In this document: piece by piece, positions 24,572 through 31,715 of the stretch
Layout of the letters: each line of letters starts with the position of its first letter
Position numbering within the stretch: position 1 is the stretch's first letter
NCBI GenBank assembly: GCA_014237395.1
Contig: JABZFP010000042.1
Location: 1 to 39,278, forward strand
Origin: Desulfobacteraceae bacterium
GTDB taxonomy: Bacteria; Desulfobacterota; Desulfobacteria; Desulfobacterales; UBA5852
DNA length: 39,278 nt
Reading direction: 5' to 3'
The notes under the pieces: generated by a model
The model's input: only the letters and a program-made list of their open reading frames with translations
What the model was told of the DNA's origin: nothing
Databases searched by the model: none
Position numbers and translations under genes: made by a program

Positions 24572-25156
24572 TTAAAACTGGTTGTAAAAGGTGCCCACGT
24601 TGGTTCCGGTGTTATAGGCGACATTCCCTGAAATGCTTCCCGTGTTCCAGACGCCGTCGTCATATTTGGTGTCGATTTCTAGGCATACCTCGGCCGGCAG
24701 GTTGTAGAAGCGAAGATAATGGGCCGGCGGCGACGAGGCGCTCGGCGGGTTGACCCATACCAGGTCGATATCGTCGCCGAACGGGTGTTTCGGAAGATCG
24801 GAGGTCCCGTTGTAGGTGCCGCTGATCAGCCCGGCCAGCCCCAGGTCGTTGAAGACTTCAAACCGCTCGTTGTTGGCGATCTGCCCGTTTCCGTTGCCTT
24901 CGTTGTCGCCGCCGTTGGGCGGGATGGCGGCGATGTTTTCGTCGCCCGGGTAGACACTGTAGCGATCGTAGAACGTCATGACGGCCGCACGGATTTCATC
25001 GCCCTGTTTGACGACCCGCTTGACTTTGGCGTTTTGAATCATGGCCTGGCCTTTCAGCACGCCGCCGATCAGCAGTCCGATAATGACCATGACGATCGCA
25101 ATTTCGATCAGGGTGAATCCTGCCTGGTTCTTGGCCGGTTTTAGGAACCGTTTCAT
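24572..25156 (-). CDS. Prepilin-like protein (type IV pilus/MSHA, likely major pilin)
   Basis: 194 residues. Leader MKRFLKPAKNQAG followed by FTLIEIAIVMVIIGLLIGGV, the type IV pilin N-terminus with E at +5; the helix continues to about residue 60. The soluble part has YPGDENIAAIPPNGGDNEG, a loop rich in D/N/G that may bind calcium, and one visible cysteine (EVCLEID). It has a strong ribosome site GAGGAG before ATG 25156 and a 190-base leader, unlike the other genes of the operon, which suggests separate high-level expression. It is probably the main fibre subunit, by analogy with MSHA. Confidence 0.82.
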   Translation of the reverse strand: MKRFLKPAKNQAGFTLIEIAIVMVIIGLLIGGVLKGQAMIQNAKVKRVVKQGDEIRAAVMTFYDRYSVYPGDENIAAIPPNGGDNEGNGNGQIANNERFEVFNDLGLAGLISGTYNGTSDLPKHPFGDDIDLVWVNPPSASSPPAHYLRFYNLPAEVCLEIDTKYDDGVWNTGSISGNVAYNTGTNVGTFYNQF

Positions 25157-25347
25157 TGTTCTTTCTCCTCGTTAGTTGGGTCTAACAGGCGGTTTCAACG
25201 ACCGCGTGGGCAACATTCGGCAATTAACGCCTTGCGGGTCCCCGCGGAGGCCTGAATCGTCCGGTTGTTGCCACCCTGTTTCATAAACGCCGTTGAAATG
25301 TTTATCGGCCCTTTTAGGGTAAACTTGAGTGATTACCCGGCGTTGCT

Positions 25348-26865
25348 TCATGTGCCCTCGCGGATATAGGGGGTTACCAGAATCACCAGTTCGGAATTCT
25401 GATCGGTGGTTTCGATATGTTTGAAAAGCTCGCCGAGATAGGGAAGATCCCCCAGAATGGGCAGGCCTTCGTTGTTGATGGTGCGAATATTTTGTATCAG
25501 ACCGGCCAGCACGAACGAATTGCCTTCACGGACACGAACGGTGGTGGCGAGTTCCTGCAGATCGATCACCGGGTTCGAAATGGATTGGGATCCTATCCCG
25601 GCCGTCGGAATCTCGACATCAACTTCGCGATCAATGCGGGTGATCGTTGGCACAATGTGAAAGGTCACCATGCCGTCGGATGAAATCTGGGCCGTGATAC
25701 CCAGTTGAAGCCCGAGGATGGCGCGCCGGATCGAGGTGCCGAAAGTCACCACGCCGGTTTCCAGATCGCGGTCGACCCCATCGATATCGGCATACGGGAA
25801 CTGGTATCCCACGGTCAAAACGGCCGACTGGCGGTTCATGACCGACAGGTGCGGGTTGGACAGAACCCTGACATCCCCCTGGGTTCGCAGGAAATCGAGG
25901 ACGGCCTGGAAGCGGGACTCGCTGCCTTTCTGAATGGATCCGTTGTTGTTGAAGGCCAGTTCGAACACATCGGGTAAGGCGCCCCAACTGGAAGTGAACT
26001 GGACGTTGAATTCGGTCCAGTCGATACCGTACGTCGTATTGTCGTTGAGCACGACTTCCATGATGCGCGCTTCGATGAAGACCTGCCGATGCAGCGATTC
26101 CGAGAGCGAGTCCAGGAAATGCACCATGGCCGCAATGCGGCGCGGGCTGTCCTGCATGTAGATGACGCCGGCATTCCGGTTGATCCGCAACTGTCCTTCT
26201 GCCGATTTCATCCCTTCCAGGGCTTCGCCGACCGCAAACCACAGGTCGGAGCTTTGGGCCGGTTTGGCGGCCTTGATCTGGAATTTTCCGGCCACACCGG
26301 CATCTTCAACGCTGGAGCCGAGCATATCGCCGCCGACATCGATCGATGTTTCACCAACGAGATCCAGAAAATCCAGGTGATAAATGTGGTGCCCAAAGCG
26401 TTTGATCTGCAGGATGCCGTTTTCGAAGGCCCAGGCATAGCCGGCGCCGTTGACGACGATCATGTCGAGGGCTTCCTCGAGGGTGACATCCCGCAACTGG
26501 ACGGTCACCGGGGTGGCAAGATCGATTTCCGACTCGATGGACAAGTTGAAATCGGCATCGTGGATCAGCGCCGTGATGACCTCCCCCAGACGGGCATTTT
26601 CAAAAGCCAGCGAATAGAGTTTGTCGTCCTGCACAACCGCTTTGGACAGCGGCGCCATATGTTCGACAAACGGCGGCGGCCCGGGGCGGGCGGCTTTTTT
26701 GGTCTGTTCCAGAATCTGGTGGGGCGGTTCGGCGGCAAGCTGGCCATAGCCATTCTGGCCCGGTGATTGCGGCTGATGGGCGGCGCAGCCGGCCGTCAGG
26801 GTCCCCATCACAATAATGGCGAAAATAGCGTTTTGCCACGGGTGTTTGGATGTTGCGTATTTCAT
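25348..26865 (-). CDS. mshL: MshL/PilQ-type secretin
   Basis: 505 residues from ATG 26865, preceded by GAGGAA; the frame opens at 26886. A lipoprotein signal MGTLTAGC puts the N-terminus on the outer membrane or its inner leaflet. An STN/N0 domain lies at about 75-160, and the secretin core follows (EARIMEVVLNDNTTYGIDW, VLSNPHLSVMNRQSAVLTVG, EGNSFVLAGLIQ, VILVTPYIRE). It forms the outer-membrane pore for the pilus. It sits 22 bases after mshK and before the prepilins. Confidence 0.92.
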   Translation of the reverse strand: MKYATSKHPWQNAIFAIIVMGTLTAGCAAHQPQSPGQNGYGQLAAEPPHQILEQTKKAARPGPPPFVEHMAPLSKAVVQDDKLYSLAFENARLGEVITALIHDADFNLSIESEIDLATPVTVQLRDVTLEEALDMIVVNGAGYAWAFENGILQIKRFGHHIYHLDFLDLVGETSIDVGGDMLGSSVEDAGVAGKFQIKAAKPAQSSDLWFAVGEALEGMKSAEGQLRINRNAGVIYMQDSPRRIAAMVHFLDSLSESLHRQVFIEARIMEVVLNDNTTYGIDWTEFNVQFTSSWGALPDVFELAFNNNGSIQKGSESRFQAVLDFLRTQGDVRVLSNPHLSVMNRQSAVLTVGYQFPYADIDGVDRDLETGVVTFGTSIRRAILGLQLGITAQISSDGMVTFHIVPTITRIDREVDVEIPTAGIGSQSISNPVIDLQELATTVRVREGNSFVLAGLIQNIRTINNEGLPILGDLPYLGELFKHIETTDQNSELVILVTPYIREGT

Positions 26866-26887
26866 CGGTTCCTCGTTTCTGGTCACT

Positions 26888-27421
26888 TTAATTTCCCTGG
26901 TCCTGCGAGTAATGGGGGGCCGGGGCCTCGATAGGCCACTGCCGCCCCGCGCGATTCAAAACAACGCCCCGGGGTGAAATACGGTCGACCACGAAAGCCC
27001 CCACCCTGTCGCCGGTTCGGCAGACGCGCCCGTCGAGAAGGGCCCAATAGGATTGGCGGCCCTGGTGATCCAGTGCCTGCACGACTCCCGCCAGAACGGG
27101 CAGGGCGGTCCGGTCGGGTGCCACGACAGGCGCGGCGATTTCAGGTGGCGGTGCGATGGCGGACGGTGCGGGTGCCGGTGGTTCGGCATAGCGGATCAAT
27201 ATGGGGTGCAGACGCTTGTCGTCGGTGGATAAGACCGGCGTGCTCAGCGTGTTTTCATAGTGACCGAGGTTGAGACGCAGGGCTTTGATGGTCGGCGAAT
27301 GCCCGACCAGCGGTTGGTTTTCCAGCGCGATGAGGTGGTAACCGTTCAGGCCGATCAACAGCAGGGCCGCCAGTATCCAGCTGCCTAAACACAATCTGCG
27401 CCGATTGCCCCAGATCATCAT
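26888..27421 (-). CDS. mshK: MshK/GspC/PilP-like pilus biogenesis protein
   Basis: 177 residues from ATG 27421, overlapping the stop of the upstream gene (ATGA). One N-terminal membrane helix (about 9-28) and a proline-rich linker (EPPAPAPSAIAPPPEI) lead to a small C-terminal domain with GRQSYWALLDGRVCRTGDRV and GVVLNRAGRQWPI, the beta-rich HR/PilP fold that contacts the secretin. The frame upstream to 28072 is a shadow of the preceding genes. Called mainly by position and architecture. Confidence 0.7.
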   Translation of the reverse strand: MMIWGNRRRLCLGSWILAALLLIGLNGYHLIALENQPLVGHSPTIKALRLNLGHYENTLSTPVLSTDDKRLHPILIRYAEPPAPAPSAIAPPPEIAAPVVAPDRTALPVLAGVVQALDHQGRQSYWALLDGRVCRTGDRVGAFVVDRISPRGVVLNRAGRQWPIEAPAPHYSQDQGN

Positions 27422-27984
27422 GACGGGTTTCCCTCGCCGGGCACCGGGTAGCGGGTCGTTTGCAGCGGCGGAGCGGGGAATCCCTCCACCGGGTTCAGAC
27501 GGAATTGCAACGACAGATCGATGGCCACTTCCGCGCCGCGAGCCATGCTCAGTTTTATCCGGGTATGATCGATCGGCAGGTAAGGGTACTCGCGCAGCGA
27601 AAACAAAAACTGCATGACACCCTCCAGGGGCCCCTCGAAGGCGACCGTGATCGGCAGCTGTTCCGGGGTGGCCTGGCCCATCTGGCGGGTGATCTTGAAA
27701 TTTTCCAGTCCAAAAACGGCCCCCAGGGACGCGAGCTGGCTCTGGACCCCTAAAAACCCCAGCTTGAGCGAATCCACCGGCAGAAAAAACGTGTCCGCCG
27801 TCTGGTTCACGGACTCCAATTTGGACATATACTGGCGGTGAAACATCATTTCCTTCCGCAGCCGCTCGTTCTGATCGCGCGCCAGGGCGACCGCCTCGAT
27901 CGTGGACACGTTCCAGCAGGTCAGGCCAACGGCAACCAGCCACATCATGACCGTCGCCAGCCATAATTGATTCATGCGAGACAT
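27418..27984 (-). CDS. mshJ: MshJ/PilO/GspM-like pilus biogenesis protein
   Basis: 188 residues. One membrane helix at about 7-25, a coiled-coil stretch (ALARDQNERLRKEM), then a ferredoxin-like periplasmic domain of the PilO/GspM kind (ITVAFEGPLEGVMQFLFSLR is the most typical piece). It would build the inner-membrane alignment complex with the PilM/N-like protein upstream. Its ATG shares one base with the stop of that gene (27984). Confidence 0.75.
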   Translation of the reverse strand: MSRMNQLWLATVMMWLVAVGLTCWNVSTIEAVALARDQNERLRKEMMFHRQYMSKLESVNQTADTFFLPVDSLKLGFLGVQSQLASLGAVFGLENFKITRQMGQATPEQLPITVAFEGPLEGVMQFLFSLREYPYLPIDHTRIKLSMARGAEVAIDLSLQFRLNPVEGFPAPPLQTTRYPVPGEGNPS

Positions 27985-29387
27985 CAGGCCAGCTCCAGTT
28001 GAAAGGCGATGGTGAAGCGTGGCAGCAGGCCCTGATCGTCGTCGCCCGGGGCGGGTCCGACATCGATGTCACTGATCGACAGCGGCTGCATGCGCGTGAA
28101 GTTTGTTTTCAAATTGGTGATCAGTTGGGCGAGGGTCGCACGCAGCTGATCCGTATCCTGCGCATCGACCAGGGCCGTCACTTTAATGACCGGAGTGGGT
28201 GTCAATGCCAGGTCCAATTCCTTCAAACGCGCATTGACCGGCAAACTGGCCATGGTCAGCAGGGCCACATCGCCGCAGGACGGACGGTCGATGCGCTGCA
28301 TCACCTGTTCAAGCGCTTGCGCATAATCGGCCAGCACCATGCCGGCCGAGGCCCGCATCTGGTGTTGCAGTTGGCGGCGTTCAGCTTCGGCGGTGCCCTG
28401 TTTGGCGTTGAGGATGAACGCTTCACCCAGCAGCAACAGGACCAGCAGTAAACCGACGGCGATGCCTGTCAGCTGCACCGGTTTCCACTCCCGCTGCCGT
28501 TTGACCCGCCGGTGAATCACACTGAAGACAGAGGCTGTCCTGGCGAACTGCCCCTTGGGCAACAATCCACTGAGAAATGGGACCTCGGGGATAACGAGGT
28601 CACGCTGGTTGGCGGGAATCAATGTGGCGCAGTCGATCAAGTCACGCCCTAGGGCTTCGCCGAGGGCTTCACCGGAAGTGGGATCGGAGGATAGCAGGTA
28701 GATCTGCTTGAGTTCGCTTTTGGTTTTTTGAGAAAACAAATAAAGCGATTGATTGATTTCATAGGTGATCGCCCCGATTTTCTCGGCATCGCCGGGGAGC
28801 ACGACATTCCGTGAAAACTGGTAGCTGCCGTTGAAGTAGAAGCAAAGCCGGCACTCGTGGTGGTCCATATGCACCAGGAGCGAGCCGGCCTGGCCAAAGT
28901 CGCGGGATGCCTTGTTGAGGATTTCTTCCCAGAGAAAGGCCGGTGTCGTAAAGCCGAGGGGCGCCAGGTTGGCTTTGCGCAGGGCGCTGTTCAGGCGGCA
29001 GGCTTTCGCTTCATTGAGGTAATAGACATGCAGGTTGTCCGAGCCGTCATTGGCCGGCGCTTTTTTGTAATTGAAAAACCGGCCGATGGCATGTTGATTC
29101 GGGTGGCTGGCGGACAGTTTGCGTATCAGGAACGGTTCGATGAGATTGGGCTTGTTGGACTTGAAGGGATAACTCTCCGTACCGAACCAGTGGTCCGGCA
29201 CGAGGCAGAGAAATTTATTGTTGCCCCTGATGGTTTCCGGGAAGGGGGGCGTTCCGATCGGACCTTCCATGACCGTTTCCAGCGGCAAACGCCACAAGCA
29301 CCGCCCCTGGCCGGCCGAATCGGTCGACAGCCAGAAAAGCTCCTCATCGTGAACCGCCATCAACACGGTGTGTTTTTCTCTCAACAC
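27984..29387 (-). CDS. mshI: MshI-like protein (PilM-PilN/GspL type fusion)
   Basis: 467 residues. Residues 1 to about 300 form a cytoplasmic PilM/GspL-like actin-fold region (SLLVHMDHHECRLCFYFNG, IYLLSSDPTSGEALGEALG); a single membrane helix lies near 315-335 (LTGIAVGLLLVLLLLGEAFI), followed by a PilN-like periplasmic part with coiled coil and a ferredoxin-like domain ending IAFQLELA. Starts at GTG 29387 with AGGA nine bases upstream; an ATG at 29360 is an alternative. It is first in the minus-strand pilus operon. Confidence 0.78.
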   Translation of the reverse strand: MLREKHTVLMAVHDEELFWLSTDSAGQGRCLWRLPLETVMEGPIGTPPFPETIRGNNKFLCLVPDHWFGTESYPFKSNKPNLIEPFLIRKLSASHPNQHAIGRFFNYKKAPANDGSDNLHVYYLNEAKACRLNSALRKANLAPLGFTTPAFLWEEILNKASRDFGQAGSLLVHMDHHECRLCFYFNGSYQFSRNVVLPGDAEKIGAITYEINQSLYLFSQKTKSELKQIYLLSSDPTSGEALGEALGRDLIDCATLIPANQRDLVIPEVPFLSGLLPKGQFARTASVFSVIHRRVKRQREWKPVQLTGIAVGLLLVLLLLGEAFILNAKQGTAEAERRQLQHQMRASAGMVLADYAQALEQVMQRIDRPSCGDVALLTMASLPVNARLKELDLALTPTPVIKVTALVDAQDTDQLRATLAQLITNLKTNFTRMQPLSISDIDVGPAPGDDDQGLLPRFTIAFQLELA

Positions 29388-29796
29388 GGTCTATTATCCT
29401 TTTGTCTGTCCGCGTGCCGCCCGCATTCGCAAACCCCCGTCGGGGTTATCATGATTCAAACGGTAGTCGCTCTCCCCGGTCAGGAGGGAAGCCATAATCT
29501 ACTGGTTGTATGTTCTATATCGTCCGTTAAAGCGGTATTCTTGAATTGTTTTTCCTAATTGGCGTGAAAACGGCCCTCTTATTTAAGAGAAGGCGCCTTG
29601 GTTCATGAAATCGTGGTGGGATTTCAGAAGGGGGGCTTGTCGTAAGGGCTACGATAGGCAGATAAGGCTATTGCGGTCTGTCTGGTAAGCGGCGGGTCGT
29701 AGGGGCGGAAAAGGTGTTGGGCCACGCCATATCGTCGGCTGTCGGGAAAAGGGGATTTAAATTGGTGGCGCAGGAGAACGTTAACACGGATATTTC

Positions 29797-29859
29797 ACGC
29801 GCTCGAGATGTTCATTGGCAAGCCCCTGATAACGCAGCCAATGGACATCTCGGACGCGC
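29797..29859. repeat. Inverted repeat, about 20-bp arms
   Basis: The left arm (29798-29819, CGCGCTCGAGATGTTCATTG and GC) pairs with the right arm (29837-29859, GCCAATGGACATCTCGGACG and CGC) with few mismatches and a 17-base loop. No T-run follows. It may be a mobile-repeat relic or a protein site. Confidence 0.5.
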
Positions 29860-30013
29860 CCGCAGGGTGAATTTTTTTCTGCGTTCCCGGAAATCGGCGC
29901 AGGGTACAAACTGTCACCGGAAAATCATACCTCGAATAGCACTTATATCATCGATATATTGACACAAAATTTATTGTGCAGAAAAATTTCATGAAATATT
30001 CGGGTTAAACGTA

Positions 30014-30045
30014 TTCGGGGGCAAGGCTTTTGCCTTGCCCCCGAA
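30014..30045. terminator. Perfect 14-bp hairpin with TTTT loop
   Basis: TTCGGGGGCAAGGC, loop TTTT, GCCTTGCCCCCGAA. The stem is perfect and GC-rich, but no U-tract follows on either strand, so it is a terminator-like or repeat hairpin rather than a proven terminator. Confidence 0.4.
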
Positions 30046-30658
30046 CGATAGCGGTGAGGTTTGCAATCCGGCAATTATCAGCTTCGGCTATCTCATTCCC
30101 CAATGATCAGCCTGTGTTAATTGAGTTGGTACATTGCCGGTGAACGACCGATATTTAAGCAAAATTCATGCCTTTTCAAGTGTATTCGCGTGGATCCAGG
30201 CTGCTGTTGAGGTGCCGCCGATCGATGGCGCAGCGCAGCTTGGCGAAGGGTAGTGATGAATACGATGGAGTGTAATAATTTGTGCACAGTTGAAACACGG
30301 AAGGACCGGTCACGCTGGGGCCCATTTTTTAAAGCGACGGTGGTGTTGGGCGACGCCTGAAAGCTAATGTAAAAATCTGTGCCCATCAGTGCCGATCTGT
30401 GGCTAAAATCATGAGTTCCTGGCGTCTTTGCGGCTCTGCGTGAGCAGAAGCTTTACCCGTCGTTAACCCCAAGCAGTTCGACTCCCTATTTCAGCACATC
30501 CCGTCCCGACCGTTGACCGCAGAAATGATCACCCGCATCGCCCATCAGCTGGACCAGAAGTGCTGTGATATCGAGACTGTTTGATGGGTTTAAACGCATC
30601 CTTGTGGAGGTGCCCCCTTTATAAATGCCAATTGAATACTATTTATCGAAGTTTTCCG

Positions 30659-31288
30659 ATGACGCTTGAATCGACTGAACACTCACTCCTGGTCATAGAG
30701 GAGCGCGTACGCTCTGACATCATCGTGGGTGTGCCCCATCATGCCCCGGCCGGCGTGCCCTTTCTGCCCTGTCCCGAGCATAGCGACTCGGACGAAAATA
30801 CCGGATTTATCGGTCGTTACCTTGCCGAACGGCTCGACTGCTGCAGTGTCATCGCCTGTAATGCGACCGTCGACCCCAACAAGCACCTGCACAGCGACTA
30901 CACCATGCAGATCGCCTTTTGGAGCCCCAGCGTCCTGATTGAAATTCACGGACACGGAAAAGTCAGAAGCCCATACGACGTTGAGATCTCATGCGGTTCC
31001 GCCGAATTCACTCCCTATTCCGAGGCGTTAGCCGCCGGCGTCAATCGCAGACTTGCAGAAGATACCGATTTTGCCGACGTGTCCGTAAACGGTCGTTTTC
31101 GCGACATCTATTTCAGGGCGACCAAGACCCTGACGATTACCGATGCACGCTGGCTGGCCTATCATATCGAGCTGTCATCGCGGTTGCGGAAACCCGCAGC
31201 CGGGCTGACAGGCAGGCCAACCCAATTTGCCTACCGATTTTGTGACCACCTGGCAGCCGCTTTGTCTGAGAAGCATAAACGGGTTTAA
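30659..31288 (+). CDS. Possible N-formylglutamate amidohydrolase-like protein
   Basis: 209 residues from ATG 30659; the frame is open from 30581, and neither start has a convincing ribosome site. The pattern VGVPHHAPAGVPFLP (H27-H28), SDSDENTGFIGRYLAERL (E46), NATVDPNKHLHSDYT (D72) and VLIEIHGHG (E95, H97, H99) resembles the metal-binding layout of the N-formylglutamate amidohydrolase fold (SH-x-G, a D/E, then D-L-N-R). The match is remote and comes from pattern memory, so the function is unproven. No signal peptide or membrane helix. It stands alone between non-coding regions. Confidence 0.6.
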   Translation: MTLESTEHSLLVIEERVRSDIIVGVPHHAPAGVPFLPCPEHSDSDENTGFIGRYLAERLDCCSVIACNATVDPNKHLHSDYTMQIAFWSPSVLIEIHGHGKVRSPYDVEISCGSAEFTPYSEALAAGVNRRLAEDTDFADVSVNGRFRDIYFRATKTLTITDARWLAYHIELSSRLRKPAAGLTGRPTQFAYRFCDHLAAALSEKHKRV

Positions 31289-31393
31289 TCTGCTTTTGAC
31301 CTATAGGATCATGACGGCATCTCCCATCGGTCGAATGTGTGTAAGGATTGTGTGTAAGAGATGGCCTTGAGGCTGAAAGGGGAGGCGACAACA

Positions 31394-31425
31394 AAGAAAC
31401 CCACTGCAAATACAGTGGGTTTCTT
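31394..31425. terminator. Bidirectional intrinsic terminator
   Basis: A perfect 13-bp stem, AAGAAACCCACTG, loop CAAATA, CAGTGGGTTTCTT, continuing into TAATTA; A- and T-rich flanks occur on both sides. It lies 105 bases after the preceding gene and isolates the HD-GYP gene that follows. Nothing else definite in 31289-31589. Confidence 0.75.
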
Positions 31426-31589
31426 AATTAGTTGACGCCGACGGCCGGAGTAGGGATATAAAGATAATAGCAGTATGTTATAGGAATAGTTGAACCATTG
31501 AGTTCCTTTGAGTTGGTTTTTGTACAGTCCTGACCGCACAATCGCCCCTGTTTCGTATCACAGATTTCATATCAACTGGGCATCGGATT

Positions 31590-31715
31590 GTGTTTTACGG
31601 TTTTCCTGCAGCGCTCAGCGCCGATGCCAAGGACTGGTGTGAGCAGGGTGTCAATTGCACCGGGGACTATTTTAATTCCGTCATCAACTGCAAACGCAAC
31701 AGAGAAGACCCATGA
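31590..31715 (+). CDS. Candidate short ORF overlapping the HD-GYP gene
   Basis: 41 codons from GTG 31590 to a TGA that overlaps the next ATG as ATGA. It encodes an Ala-rich start, then AKDWCEQGVNCTGDYFNSV followed by INCKRNREDP, with three cysteines. The overlap suggests translational coupling. No clear ribosome site or known family was seen, and the frame is open further upstream, so it may also be the end of a degraded gene. Confidence 0.3.
   Translation: MFYGFPAALSADAKDWCEQGVNCTGDYFNSVINCKRNREDP

Larger units (their letters stand above)
29388..30658. other. Long region without a convincing gene
   Basis: 1.27 kb, more AT-rich than its surroundings. It holds the promoter region of the minus-strand pilus operon (no clear boxes seen), the inverted repeats at 29797-29859 and 30014-30045, and a passage at 30380-30440 (ATCTGTG... 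TTTGCGGCTCTGCGTGAG) of the low-complexity intergenic kind common in environmental genomes. A 46-residue open stretch at 30444-30584 after a stop (includes RPLTAEMITRIAHQLDQKCC) may be the tail of a lost gene. The open frame at 29714-29962 lacks a ribosome site and any motif. Confidence 0.5.

Noticed and set aside
29714..29962. 82-codon open frame in the long intergenic tract
   Set aside because: No ribosome site or motif, and it runs through an inverted repeat.
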